Assembly (NCBI GenBank): GCA_029582165.1
Contig: CM055893.1
Location: forward strand, 28,209,679 to 28,273,678
Source of the DNA: Portulaca oleracea
Taxonomy: Eukaryota > Streptophyta > Magnoliopsida > Caryophyllales > Portulacaceae
DNA: 64,000 nt
Direction: 5' to 3'
This document shows, one piece after another, positions 21,621 to 33,193 of this stretch; positions within the stretch are counted from its first letter, which is position 1, and each line of letters opens with the position of its first letter. A program made the position numbers and the translations under genes. The notes below the pieces were generated by a model that worked only from the letters and a program-made list of their open reading frames with translations, did no database searches and had not been told where the DNA came from.

Positions 21621-22768
21621 AGTGTGATTCTTTTGAATGCCAATATCTCTTCTTCCATTGGTCTACACCAAACAGGCTCTTTTGTAGCTTCGCTAAAATA
21701 GAGTGGATCTGAAACAAACAAAGCAAAAGCACATGATGTATACACATTATCAACATACCTAGGATTTGGTTTTCTGGCCCTTGTTGATCTTCTCAACTGT
21801 GGTGAAGTCGGAGTGGCAGCAAGCTCCTCAAAATTTACAGGGGAAGAGTCCCTTCTGGGTGAGCTTGCAGGTGAGGGTTCTGGCGAGTTTGAGGAGTCAA
21901 TGCCGGAAGAATTTGCAGCTAAATGTAATGGAGGTGTTGACACATCAAGATCTTTGAAATCTCCCTGCTCATGAACCTGTATAGTTTGAGTTTCAATATC
22001 ACCATCCCAGGTCCATGTTCCTGCTTCATTAAACTCAACATCTCGGCTAATTATGACCTTGTTGCTTGATGGATTATATAGTTTATATGCTTCAGATTGA
22101 GCACTATAGCCCACAAAAATACATTTTTGTGACTTAGCATCGAGCTTACCACGTGAGGGTGACCTATCCAAAGCATACGCCACACAACCAAATACTTTCA
22201 AGTGGCTTACCGATGGCTTCCTTCCTTTCCAGGCTTTATACGGGGTCCGATTCATGACTGCCTTGGAAGGTGAGATGTTCAGAAGGTACACAGCAGTTGC
22301 GATAGCTTCTGCCCAGAAAAGCTTCGGAATATTTGTTGCATTCATCATACTCCTAGCCATTTCAACCACCGTTCGATTTTTACGCTCCGCCACACCATTT
22401 TGCTCAGGTATATATGGTGCTGTCAATTCCCTGTGAATTTCGTTTTTCTCACAAAAAACAGCAAATTCATTAGACATAAATTCACCTCCCCGATCAGACC
22501 GCAAGGTTTTTATCACACAACCACTTTCTTTCTCCACAAGTTCCTTAAATTTCTTGAAAAAATCAAACGATTCTGATTTTTCTTTCAAGAAATAAACCCA
22601 ACTCATACGGCTATAGTCATCGGTAAAGAGTAAAAAATATCGGCTTCCACCTAGCCATTTAGTTCTCATCGGGCCACACAAAACAGTGTGTTCAAGCTCC
22701 AGACACTTTGAAGCCCTCCAAGCCTTATTTACTGGGAATGCTTTTCTAGTTTGTTTCCATATACACAC
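21608..22768 (-). pseudogene. copia integrase
   Basis: A 386-codon frame contains the integrase core with FTDDYSRMSWVYFL, SDRGGEF and IPEQNGVAERKNRTV. These supply the second and third residues of the D-D-E triad. The first, normally in H-A/T-D-L-C-G-P, reads HTVLCGP, with Val for Asp. KVFGCVAY and FVGYS follow, then a Ser/Pro-rich linker and RRSTRARKPNPRY before RT. It is out of frame with the gag-protease ORF by a shift near 22750. Confidence 0.9.
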
Positions 22769-24204
22769 CCTTCACAAAACTCAAGCCCATTGACTTTTGG
22801 CTGACCAATAACCATATTCTTCTCAGCCAACAATTTTAAACCATTCACATTCAAGTGTCCATACCGAAGATGCCAAATATTTGACTCACTGATCTTTGCA
22901 ACCAAAGAAAAATTTTTGACACTTGAAACTTTCAAAGGAAACATTCTGTTTTTTGTCATGGAAATGTCGGCTACTCTATGCCTTGTCTTCTTATCAAAAA
23001 TACAACAAGCACCATCATCAAATAAAATGGCATAATCCTCTTCCATCATTTGCCCCACACTTAGCAAATTATGAGCTAAACTAGGAACATATTGCACATG
23101 ATGAAGAGGTTTAGAGTTACCGTTGGAGGTTCTAATTGTGACTGTACCAGCCCCTTCAACTTTCATTTTCTTGTCATCTCCAAGTCGAACATCGCTCTTC
23201 CGGGACTCGTCAATTTCCTTAAACAGCGACTCTCTCCCAGTCATATGATTTGAACACCCGCTGTCCAAAAACCATATGTTGTCACTGTCATTCTCATGGG
23301 TACAAGAATAAGCCATGAACAAGTAATTCTCCTCGGTAACATTTTCAGCGAAGTTCGCTTCCTTTGACTCATCCCTTTGCTTGCTCCAACATTCTGCTTC
23401 CTTGTGACCAAACTTCCTGCAGTAATGGCACTGGATATTGCTCTTGGATTGATGTCGTTGATCACCTCTATCTCTGCCACCACTTCGACTTCTGCCACGA
23501 TATCCACCTATGCCTCTGCCACGGGCACCGGAGCTTTCTGACCTTGCTTTATAGGGAGACTCCCCCTTCACTTGGAAGGCCTTCTCATCAACCTTCCCAT
23601 AATTTCTGTTGATCCTAGCTTCATGAGCTATCAAAGAACCCATTAGTTCATCAAAGGTATAGATAGAAAGGTCCTTTGACTCCTCTATTGCAGCAACAAC
23701 ATGGTCAAAGTCCTTTGCTAAACTACGCAACACCTTACTAACAATAGTTTCATTAGTGATACTTTCTCCATATATTTTCGTTTGGCTAACAACTCCAGAA
23801 ACTCGAGAAAGAAACTCCTGTACAGATTCTTTCTCTTTCATAACTAAAGTTTCAAATTCACGTCTCAATGTTTGCAACTTGACAGTGATTACCTTTTTTT
23901 CACCCAAGAATTCTTTCTTAAGTACCTCCCAAGCTTCATGAGCACTTGTTGCTGCAGCAATTCCGGGGAAAATTTCGTCATCCAATGCTGATTGGATGAG
24001 AAACAAGGCTTTCGCGTCCTTCTTCCGAGTCTCCCTCAACTGTTGATTGGGCTGAGCTGGTGTCGGGTCTGGCTTTGTGTACCCGACCTCCACCAAATCC
24101 CATAGTTCCTGGGAGTTGAACATAGTTTTCATTTTCAAGCTCCAAAGGTGGTATTTGTCACACTTGAAAATTGGCAACTGAGATTGAGAGAAGTTGGCTG
24201 CCAT
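22729..24204 (-). pseudogene. copia gag, protease and pre-integrase domain
   Basis: A 491-codon frame starts MAANFSQSQLPIFKCDKYH (DUF4219/UBN2-type gag), runs through an R/G-rich stretch to the CCHC knuckle CHYCRKFGHKEAEC, then the protease active site IWFLDSGCSNHM and the pre-integrase block WHLRYGHLNVNGL with CEGC. Its upstream start lies about 110 bp from the 5' LTR. This part of the polyprotein is uninterrupted. The frame ends at 22729 because of a frameshift, where relatives continue into integrase. Confidence 0.92.
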
Positions 24205-24314
24205 GGCTTGGCTTCCTCACAATTGAATTTAAACTCTCTGTGTTTTGTGTTTGGATGAGAAAAGAAAGAAGGTTGCATTGCTCTTCCTTTTACTCTGGCT
24301 CTGATACCACAATC

Positions 24315-24618
24315 TGTTGGAGAAAGGAAAGGTAATCAGAGGGAAACTTTACTCCTTGCTTAAACTTGGAAAACACACTTCATTCTTTCAATAGAGAGAA
24401 GCCTATTATATAGGCATACAACAAAAACTACTTCAGCTAAAACTAAGCAACAGAGAAGCTAAAGAAAATAACCACTATCCTGATTTTTCTCCACTGAACT
24501 AATAATGCTTAACAATAAAAACTAATAACAGTAAACAATGAATATGACTCAGCAAAACACCAACAAACCAAACTAAAATATAGAAAATCAAGTTGATTCC
24601 TTTGAAGCACCTTCATCA
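24315..24618 (-). repeat. copia 5' LTR
   Basis: It begins TGTTGGAG and ends TTCATCA. On its inner side (24293-24314) the minus strand shows the primer site TGGTATCAGAGC. Confidence 0.93.
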
Positions 24619-24845
24619 AGTTCATGTCAAGCCTAGAAGACATCTACGGATGATTGCCAAGCAAATTAAGGAGGACGTAACAGCTCCAACTATCATGCTT
24701 GTTAAACATGGAGAAAAAATACAACAAATGTATTGATATCATTTCAGGGATGTAATATTGATTTGGCCAGGTTTTCTTACGGCCTGCTTTGTATTGTTCG
24801 GTTTGGTCGATAAATAATATATCCTTGTTTTGTTGTTAAAAAAAA

Positions 24846-25365
24846 TCCCTACTTTCACGATTTATATAGCAATAATTCCTATTTTCATTCTGGATTCTAG
24901 TGGTCCCAAAAAAATAAACTTGGATTGTAGTGGATAGTGGTACCAAATCTACCTCCACATTTTGTTTATTTTTCATTCATGCCCCATATTGTTTTTGGTT
25001 TTTACATTCTTGCCCTCAGAAAGTTGATGAAGTGTAGTTACTAAAAGAATTTTAAATTAATTTTTTGAGAATTCGAGCAATTATTATGATTTTTTTAAAA
25101 GAAATAAAAGTGAAAAATCGTAAAGAATCATAAAAAAATTGAAAAAATTGTGTGAAAAGTTGTAAATTCATTAAAAATCATGGTAAAGTGTTATACTAAG
25201 TTTTGAATCAAATGCAACTCAAAATCTATAATATTTAGGGTATACTCTCCGCGGTGCCCCACAAGAATCCAATTTTAATTTTTTTGGACCATCAGAACCC
25301 AAAATGAAAATATAAATTATTTCTATACAATTGGTGAAAACAGTGATTATTAAAATCCAATTTTC
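24846..25365. mobile_element. decayed short relative of the inverted-repeat (Pack-MULE-like) family
   Basis: The left side reads CCCTACTTTCAC and, about 45 bases on, ATTCTGGATTCTAGTGGTCC. The right side reads GGACCATCAGAACCCAAAATG and CAATTGGTGAAAACAGTG, ending AATCCAATTTTC before a short TA run. These match the arms of the elements at 12497 and 59024 in inverted order. The outermost bases of the left arm are missing because the LINE A tail abuts it. No gene fragment is visible inside. Confidence 0.7.
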
Positions 25366-25428
25366 ATATATATAAATTTTCTTCCGTCCTAGGGCTTTGG
25401 GAGGATTTTCTCTCAAGGTCCCTAGCCA

Positions 25429-26637
25429 TGGCAAGGGGGAAGAAAATTGAATAGGTCCAACAAACATCAAAGATGAGTACAAGGCAAAAGGCGAAGGAAA
25501 TTGCTAGTGAAAAATCCAAATCAATGTCCCCATCTGTTGACACTGGGAAGAAATCAAAGGCTACTGAAAAGGATGCAACGCCGAAGAATTCAAGAAATAC
25601 AGAGGCCAGAATCCAAATTTCGACAACCTACGCCTCTCTGGTCGACCCTGATTCAGGAACTTCTTTAAAATTCGTTGAAGCTATGACAATAGAGGGAGTC
25701 CCGTAGCGAAGATTGAAAAACAATCGGTCGACAAAGAAATCATATATTGGGAGAATTCAATTTTGTGTTGTGTCATTGGAGCAAATCCTCCTTTCAAGGT
25801 AATGGAGGGTTTCTTGAAAAGGATTTGGGGAAGATACGAATTAAGCAAAATAGCAGCAATTAGGAAGGGCCTATTCTTGGTCAGATTTGAAAAAGAAGAG
25901 CAAAGGCAAGAAGTAATGAAAAGAGGAATTTTCTTCTTTGACAACAAACCACTTGTGGTAAAGCCATGGACACCAAAGCAAAGTATTGACATTGAAGAGA
26001 TCAAAAGTCTCCCGATTTGGGTACATTTTCCTCATCTAAATATACAGTATTGGAGTACTGAAAATTTAAGCAGTCTTGCAAGCTTGATAGGAATACCAAT
26101 CAAGACTGATAGAGCAACCAAGGACAAGACATCTTTAACAGCAGCAAGGGTTCTGGTTGAGGTCAAATTAGATGTTGCACTACCAGATGAAGTAAAATTT
26201 GTGAATGAAGAAGATGTGCTAATGACACAAAAAGTGGAATATGACTGGAAGCCTGTGAAATGTACACACTACAAAATGATGGGTCATACAGATACTGACT
26301 GCAAGAGAAAAGAAAAGAAAAAGAAAATGTATCCTCTGTAAATGCACAAAAGCAGCTATGGAAGCCTAAACAGAAGATGCAAAGAGAGGTGAATGAGCAA
26401 GGTTTCATCAAGCCTAACAAATATGCTAGGAAAGATGGAAGCAAAGAACATAGCAAGGAAGGTAGTAATAAAAGATCAGGAAACAACTCGCCTAAGACTA
26501 CATCTGTGAGCAACACTTATGAGGCCTTAGAAACTGATGAGGATCAAGAAGATTCAGAGGATGAATTACAAGATGATGAAGGTGACGAAGGTGTGAATGA
26601 CGTCACACCAACAAGATCTGACACAGAGCCTCAATGA
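25429..26637 (+). pseudogene. LINE B ORF1, RNA-binding protein
   Basis: The start MARGKKIE is followed by a stop, then MSTRQKAKEI at 25473. After a frame break between 25706 and 25763 the DUF4283 region appears (GFLKRIWGRYELSKIA, GLFLVRFEKEEQRQEV, LPIWVHFPHL, and EYDWKPVKC). The zinc knuckle reads CTHYKMMGHTDTDC, with Tyr for the second Cys. A Ser/Glu/Asp-rich tail (26377-26637) ends at the ORF2 start. The family role is binding element RNA in the ribonucleoprotein. Confidence 0.85.
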
Positions 26638-29600
26638 AGTTAATAGTATGGAATATTAGGGGTCTTAATGACCCCAAAAAGCAAGATGATTTGAAGATCT
26701 TCTTGCGGGAACATAATCCCACTATTATGTGTTTGACTGAAACTAAGGTGAAGCTGTCAAAATTATGCCTGCTATCTCATGGAATTTTCAAGAATTGGAA
26801 TAGTTGCAACAACTTCCAATGCCATAGAGGTGGTAGAATTTCCATTGCTTGGAGAACAAATAAGGTGAAAGTTTACCCTCTTGTTTATGATGCTCAATTT
26901 ATTCACTGCAAGATTGAAGACTGTATAAAAGGCACGAGCTGCTATTATACATTCACATATGGTTTCAACAGGAGAGAGGAAAGAACTGATCTTTGGGAAA
27001 ACCTTAAGAAATTAGCTGATAATCTGGACAGTCCCTGGTGTGTGCTGGGTGATTTTAATTCAGTTTTACATTCTGAAGATAGGATGAATGGAACTCAGGT
27101 CACATATATGGAGACATTGGATTTTCAGGAATGCTTGGATCACTGTAATCTTTACGAACTCCACTGTCAAGGTGCAAGCTACTCATGGAGTAATGGGCAT
27201 GTTTTTTCAAAGATTGACAGAGTTTTCCATAATGAAGACTGGATTTTAAGTAATGACTGCATAAAGGCTTCTTATTTAACCCAGGTGCTTTCTGATCATA
27301 AGCCAATAAATCTCAAATTGTTTGAAGGCCCAAAATTTCGATCATGTTTCAAATTTTCTGACATGTGGGCCTCTGACCCATCTTTTGAAGAAATTGTACA
27401 GCAGGCTGTAAATTGCAAGAGAGAAGGTTCAAAGTTGCATGCTATATATCATATCTTGAAGAATCTAAAGCAGCATCTAAAGATCTTAAATAGAGATAAA
27501 TTCAGAGATATCCATACTCAATGCTCAACTGCCAGGAAAGATCTTGAAGTAATCCAAACACAACTGAATGAGGCTTCAAATGACCAACAACTGCTAGAAT
27601 CAGAAAGGAAGAAGAAAGAGGAATATATGAAAATTTTAAAGTCCTCTATGGAAATCATTGCACAACAAAGCAAGATGGAGACAGGTATATATGGTGATAC
27701 CTGCTCCAAAATTTTCTTTAGCAAGATGAAAAAGAGAAAACTTGTTGCATGTGTAAATAACCTCAGAGATCAAAACGGAAACATTATTCAAGGTTTTGAC
27801 AGTGTTGGCAATCACATGGCTGAATTTGCTTGGTGAAAATGAGGCAAGAAGGATTAGTATAAAGAAGGAAATTATTCAGCAAGCAAATACACTCTCAGTG
27901 CAACAGCAGCTATCTTTATGCCTTGGTTTCACAAACCAAGAAATCAAGGATGCAGTCTTCTCTATACCAAACAATAAATCCCCTGGGCCAGATGGTTATA
28001 CAAGTGGATTTTTTAAGAAAGCTTAGCACCAGATTGGTACCCTTTTCTGTGATGCAGTCAAAGAATTTTTCCAGGATGGTCAGATGCTCCCAGCTCTAAA
28101 TTCCACTATTATTCCACTATACTGACACTAATCCCTAAAGTATAAGCTTCACAAAGTGCAGCTGATTTTAGGCTAATTGCTTGCTGCAATACAATTTATA
28201 AGGTCATTTCAAAGTTGATTGCCTCAAGAATGAAGAATGTCTTACCATACCTTACAAATGACAACCAATATGCTTTTGTTCCTGGAAGGGAACTTCTTCA
28301 TAATGTTCTAATGTGCCACGAACTTACAAGAGGTTTTCGAAGGAAAGTATCACAATCAAAATGCACTTTCAAGATTGATTTGAGAAAGGCGTTTGACAGC
28401 GTGCACTGGGAATTCATTAAAGAAGTGTTAGAAGGTTATAAATTCCCACCTGTTTTCATAAACTGGATAATGTCATGTATTACAACAGCTTCTTTCACAG
28501 TCCAAGTTAATCGAAACACTTATGGATTCTTCAAAGGTGGAAGGAGGATTTGTCAAGGGGATCCCATCTCTCCCTTACTTTTTGTTCTATCTAAGGAGTA
28601 TGTCTCTGGAAGCCTTGCATATGCAACAAAAGATAAGAAGTTCAAGCACTTTCTGCGCTGCAAAGCCCTCAACATCACTCATCTCATATTTGTAGACGAC
28701 TTGATGTTATTTTCTGCTGCAGATCCGTATACTGTTAAAAAATTATGGAAACTTTGGACCACTTCAAGCAGACTTCAGGCCTATCAGCAAATGCCTCCAA
28801 ATCAACAATTATCATTAATGGTGTTCCTAGACACATCAAAGAAAAGATTCTACAAATCACATCCTTTGAGGAGGGGAGACTCCCATTCTTCTATCTAGGA
28901 ATGCCAATCACAGATGGCAGGCTAAATAAGATGGACTGTCAGAAGCTAGTTGAAAAGATTGCTTCAAGAATTAAAAGTTGGTCAACGAGTAACATCTCTT
29001 ATGCGGGTCGAATAGTCCTTATTAACTCTGTCCTATTGGGTATTTTCTCCTTCTGGGCCTCGATTATCTTTATACCCCTCGAGGTCATTGAGCAAATCAC
29101 TAAACTTTGCAGAAATTTTTTGTAGGGTGCTGATACAAGCTACAAAAAGTCCCCCCTGTAAGCTGGAGCACAGTTTGCAAAACAAAGAGCCAAGGGGGCC
29201 TCGGGGTTAAGGACTTCAAAACATGGAATACAGCTTTAATAGCTAAGCAAGTATTCGCCATCTCCGAAAACAAACAATGCTTGTGGATGAAGTGGATACA
29301 TGAAAGGTACATTAAAGGGGGAAACTGGTGGAATTACCAGCCAAGGGAAGACTCTTGCTGGTACATGAAGAAATTATGTAGAGTAAGGGATCAAATCAAA
29401 GACCATAGGCATTTAAAATACAAAGCAAAGGGCTGCTATAACTGGCTGCAAGGAGAAGGTGAAAAATGGCCTTGCGCACGCCTGGTTTGGAGCCGACTCA
29501 ACACCCCGAGGCACTCCTTTTGTACCTGGCTCGCTCTCCATGAAAAGCTTCATGTGAAAACAAAAATACACTCCACACAAATAAATCAGACTTGTCCTTT

Positions 29601-29958
29601 ATGCCAGAACAATGAGGAAACTATTCCTCATCTCCTCTATGATTGTGAATATGCCACAGAAGTCAGGCAAAATATTATCAGTTGGATCAATTTGCCACAA
29701 GCCTCCAGCTGGGACTCATGGTGCAGAAGAACACTTGTGCTGAAACAAAAGTCTTGGCAAAAACAGCTGGCCTACGCAGGCTTTGTTGCGTATATCTACA
29801 ATATTTGGCTAGTCAGAAACAATACTATTTTCAAAAATATCAGGATGCGCCCGTCTGACACTTTTCATAGCATCAAGACTCATCTTAGAAGTTGGATACT
29901 TTATATAGCTAGAAATAAACCAAAGCTTATCGATTGTATAGACACTATATGCAGTTAG
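26634..29958 (+). pseudogene. LINE B ORF2, endonuclease and reverse transcriptase
   Basis: The endonuclease (26634-27310) starts MKLIVWNIRGLNDPKKQ and keeps LTETKVKL, LGDFNSVLH and LSDHKPINL, so the main catalytic residues are present. A frameshift near 27800, an internal stop near 28024 and disorder to 28210 break the start of RT (NNKSPGPDGYTSGFF). RT continues with FVPGRELLHNVLM, DLRKAFDSVHWEF, and the catalytic FVDDLMLF, then a shift near 28740 and FYLGMPITDGR. The C-terminal part (29281-29958) has CPLCQNNEETIPHLLYDC and ends at 29958. Confidence 0.9.
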
Positions 29959-30008
29959 GGTTGTAAAATCTCTCTTCTTTTGGTATTGGAATAATATTCA
30001 CATTCTTT

Positions 30009-30011
<3 letters not shown>

Positions 30012-30049
<38 letters not shown>
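30012..30049. repeat. (AT)n microsatellite
   Basis: About 19 AT units lie at the 3' end of LINE B. Confidence 0.95.
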
Positions 30050-30052
<3 letters not shown>

Positions 30053-30225
30053 GTACCGATAAAACAAAAGAAGAAATAAAAATAAAAAAATGGAAATTCA
30101 GTTGATATGATGGGCGCACCATCAAAAAAAAAAAAAAAAACTTAGTCAGCGGCATAATTAAATATTCCCTCCTTTCCATATTATTTATCTCGTGGAAGAT
30201 CATTATTAATTTCTCAACTTATACG

Positions 30226-30365
30226 ACGATTTGTTATATAACATTAAAATCGATGAACGCAACAAACAAATAATATCATAAAATTATAATTATATACGAT
30301 TTCTTATATAACATTAAAATCGATGAACGCAACAAAAAAATAATATCATAAAATTATAATTATAT
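30226..30365. repeat. 70-bp tandem duplication
   Basis: The sequence around ACATTAAAATCGATGAACGC at 30241 recurs at 30311 with very few changes. Confidence 0.88.
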
Positions 30366-30436
30366 ACTTGTTAAGAAAATATTATAGGAGAAATTATCGG
30401 TCAAAGAATAACATTAAAAACCGTAAAAATCAATTA

Positions 30437-31689
30437 AGGGTGTGTTTGGTGAAAGAAAAACCATTTTCCAAATGGTTTTCCTTGAAAAATAATATTCCTA
30501 GAAAACAAATTTTCAATTTAGATTTTGATATGTTTGGTACAAGAGTATTGTTTCCAGGAAAATGATTTTATGACATTGTCTGGGCTGATTGTAGAATTTT
30601 GATAGACCAATTCTCAATTCTGCCTATAAGCAATGTAATATGCAAGAGCAATCAAATGTTTAACTTGTTCAGATCGAACCCAAAAAGCAATTCTCTGGCT
30701 TCCTTATTCAATCTCCCCCCAATATACTCCCAAAATTTCTCAATGCCCATCAGCTTCAGGAACATCACCTTCTCCACCACCATATCTTTTTCCGAATGGA
30801 GGCCATCGCTCATCGGAGTTGGAGATGGCCACCGACTAGCTAGCTGGAGTTTGAGAGATAAGAGGACTGTAGTGGTTATCACAAATACATCTGCTTTCTG
30901 GAGTTGCCAAACCCTACCTGAGGCTACCGACGGCAAGTATCCCTGAAGATGGAATTTGAGCAAACATCCTGCCTTGATTCCCTGTGAAATTTTCCTCCAG
31001 TTCGAATGCATCTGTCAGACACTGGAAGACACTTTTCTATAACGATCCCGATTTGTCCAATCTCCATCTGTTTCTCTCTTTCTCTCTGGATATGGTATCA
31101 AGGCAGATGATGATAGAGGAACCCTATGTCAATGTAAGAGAGGAAGAGAGAGAGTGTGCCTCAATGAGAGAGAAAGAGCTGATACACAAATGAATCATTT
31201 GTTTCCAGAAATGAATCCTCCGTGACATCTTCGTTCTCTTATGCGGTTGGTTGCGGTGCGGTGCGATGGAATTTTGAAAAGTGTGGTAGGTTGTGGTAGG
31301 TTGTGCTGGAAATTATGATATGTGGGTTGATATATTTTAATTTGAAATTGGAAAAAATAAATTGGTATTTTAAGTTAAAAAATTGGGAAAGAGAAATGGT
31401 ATTTTAATTTGAAATTGGAAAATAAATTATAGTAGGTGGATTGTGGTAAAAAGTTTTAAATTTTAATAAAAAGAGAAATGGTATGTTGTGGTGAATTGTG
31501 GTGGAAATTTGAAAAGTGTGGTACGGTGTGAATCCGCAACTAACCAAGGGGGAAAAGAACAGGGAAGTTGGACTGAGAAGATCGCTTTCTTAAGGCAGAA
31601 CTCATGAAAACAATTTGCAGACGAATGGGGGAAAAAAAATAAGAAAATCGTTACCAGAAAATGATTCCAAGTCCAACCAAACATACTCT
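30437..31689. mobile_element. nested element with AGGGTGTGTTTGGT inverted ends, containing a host-like fragment
   Basis: The left end AGGGTGTGTTTGGT and right end ACCAAACATACTCT are imperfect inverses, as in many plant hAT or PIF-type elements. A target duplication is not clear. Inside, a minus-strand ORF at 30652-31011 (119 codons, EKFWEYIGGRLNKEARELLF) has a protein-like composition. I do not recognise it; it may be a gene fragment picked up by the element. Confidence 0.45.
31246..31545. mobile_element. small hAT-like MITE
   Basis: The left end GGTTGGTTGCGGTGCGGTGC and right end CCGCAACTAACC are imperfect inverses, and GTGGTAGGTTGTGG-type repeats lie inside. No duplication of the target was confirmed. 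Confidence 0.4.
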
Positions 31690-32086
31690 AATAAGTGACA
31701 AATAATATGAAACAGAGGGAGTACCCGTAACAACAATGCTGAAAAAAGAAACGTTCATTAATCCAAGAAAACATATATTTAATTCTCGAAGGTTTGAAAC
31801 CTAACACAAGGGCAAAAACTAGTTTCTTCTGGAATTTGGTTTTAACTCTCAACATAAACTACTTGCTAGATTCATTCATCATGGCTACGTATCTGTCCAA
31901 CCTCCAATAGAAGTCCATATACCAGTAGAACCCTAATAGATTGGTATATGAAAAAGCTTACACCGTTAGGCACCTCTTCTGCTGCATACAATCTGTCATA
32001 GGATCAAAGCTATTTTCCTCAACACTCAAGCGCCAAGCTTTCTGTCCAATTCTCGCAACGTGAAGAGAATGTGTGGAAATGAGTGA

Positions 32087-33145
32087 TCATTTTGCATCCA
32101 GAGGTTGCGAGCTTCCCAGAACTAAGCTTTTCAGTGACGGGATTAGGCTCTCAAGAAGCTCCTTTTTAGATGCGATCGCGTCTGATGCACCTTCATCTCC
32201 CTGGTTGAAAAATCACAGCACACTGAATGAAGTTACATCTAATATAGGTCCAAAACGAGAAAGGGGGGGGGGGGGGGGGGGGAAGGAGAGAGCACATTGT
32301 ATCAACTCTTATTACTACCATTACAATGAATGACCAGAATACTGTATTTCCTACAAAGGGACCCAAAGCCTGGTGGTCAGTGGATTTCATTTTCTCCCAA
32401 CAAAATGTTACCTACTGCTGACAAACAATTCAACCTGGGTCAATCAGATAGATCTCATATCTATCTTGGAACCAGCTTAGACTTGCCAAAGAAAAATAAC
32501 AGCATACTGTTTTCAGTGAACAAAATGCATACTTCGGGCTTGGGACTATCCTATGTTGGGCTCAAATTTTCTTAGAATTTATGGATTGGGTTTGTCTGAG
32601 GCTTCTTCGCTTCAAATGTTACTGACAACGCAACATAACAAATGCAGGCCAATGGGACACAAGTCAGCAGATCAGCAAAATTATATTGTCAAGGCCTCAG
32701 AATTCCTCGCTATCCAAAGTATTACAGCAACAGATCAAAGAGAACATAGAATCAAATGGCATAAAAAATACGAAGTAAAATACGATGGGAGATTTATCAT
32801 TTCCTTTTTTTTTATATATATATTATTATTAGTGGCACGCAAGCAGGGAGAAGGGGGGAGCTTTGCTTACACCACTGGCTGGACCAGACGTCAACGCCAA
32901 AAGTGCCACGGTTGCTGAATGATAGTCCATGAGGGTCTTGTATGCTGTTTCATCTAACTTGTCCTAACAGCAGACAACAAACGACATTCAGATGCAGCAA
33001 AAAGGCCTCGAGTAATCCTGTCACATCCAAGACTACTGCAAATCCAAAGCAAGAACTCAAAGTACGCAGCTGTCATAGAGAATAGTTCTTAAACACACAT
33101 GCAACAAATGTATACCATATACGAAAGGCTGTTTTAAGAGGAAAC

Positions 33146-33193
<48 letters not shown>

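Larger units (their letters stand above)
19865..24618 (-). mobile_element. complete Ty1/copia retrotransposon nested in LINE A
   Basis: LTRs lie at 19865-20169 and 24315-24618 and the direct repeat AGTTC lies at 19860-19864 and 24619-24623. An initiator-Met-type primer site (TGGTATCAGAGC on the minus strand) follows the 5' LTR, and a purine tract (AAGCAAGGGGGAG) precedes the 3' LTR. By hand alignment the LTRs differ by seven substitutions and one indel over about 304 bp, so insertion is fairly recent. The internal region reads gag, protease, integrase, RT and RNase H, the copia order. Frameshifts near 22750, across 21140-21620 and near 20380, and a changed integrase residue, make it non-autonomous now. 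Confidence 0.95.
14826..24845 (+). mobile_element. L1-type LINE A, 5'-truncated, split by a Helitron and a copia element
   Basis: Pieces of one plant L1 element lie in order on the plus strand: ORF1 zinc-knuckle end (14826-15200), ORF2 endonuclease (15292-15473 and 16811-17330), reverse transcriptase (17848-19236), C-terminal region (19250-19864 and 24624-24720) and an eight-A tail at 24838-24845. Without the two insertions the element is about 3.9 kb. The 5' end is missing, as usual for LINEs. Multiple stops and frameshifts make it inactive. A clear target duplication was not found. Confidence 0.88.
25375..30010 (+). mobile_element. L1-type LINE B, nearly full length, inactive
   Basis: A leader at about 25375, ORF1 (25429-26637) and ORF2 (26634-29958) follow each other in standard plant L1 order. 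They end in a short 3' untranslated region that runs into an (AT)n tract at 30012 instead of a clear poly(A). Each ORF has one or more frameshifts. ORF1 and ORF2 overlap by four bases at 26634. No insertion interrupts it. It is the same broad L1 type as LINE A. Confidence 0.9.
30165..31721. mobile_element. Stowaway/mariner-like element with nested repeats
   Basis: The left end reads TTCCCTCCTTTCCATATTATT and the right end is its near inverse (AATAATATGAAACAGAGGGAG). TA dinucleotides flank both ends (30163-30164 and 31722-31723). This is the plant Stowaway terminal sequence and TA target. At 1557 bp it is much longer than a typical Stowaway, because other repeats lie inside: a tandem duplication (30226-30365), a GTGTTTGGT-ended element (30437-31689) and a smaller one (31246-31545). 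Confidence 0.72.

Noticed and set aside
26377..26637. Short acidic ORF as a host gene
   Set aside because: It is the tail of the LINE B ORF1 and ends at the ORF2 start.
32073..32390. Plus-strand ORFs at the UFL1 3' end
   Set aside because: They are antisense to the last UFL1 exon and its intron, and include a G run.
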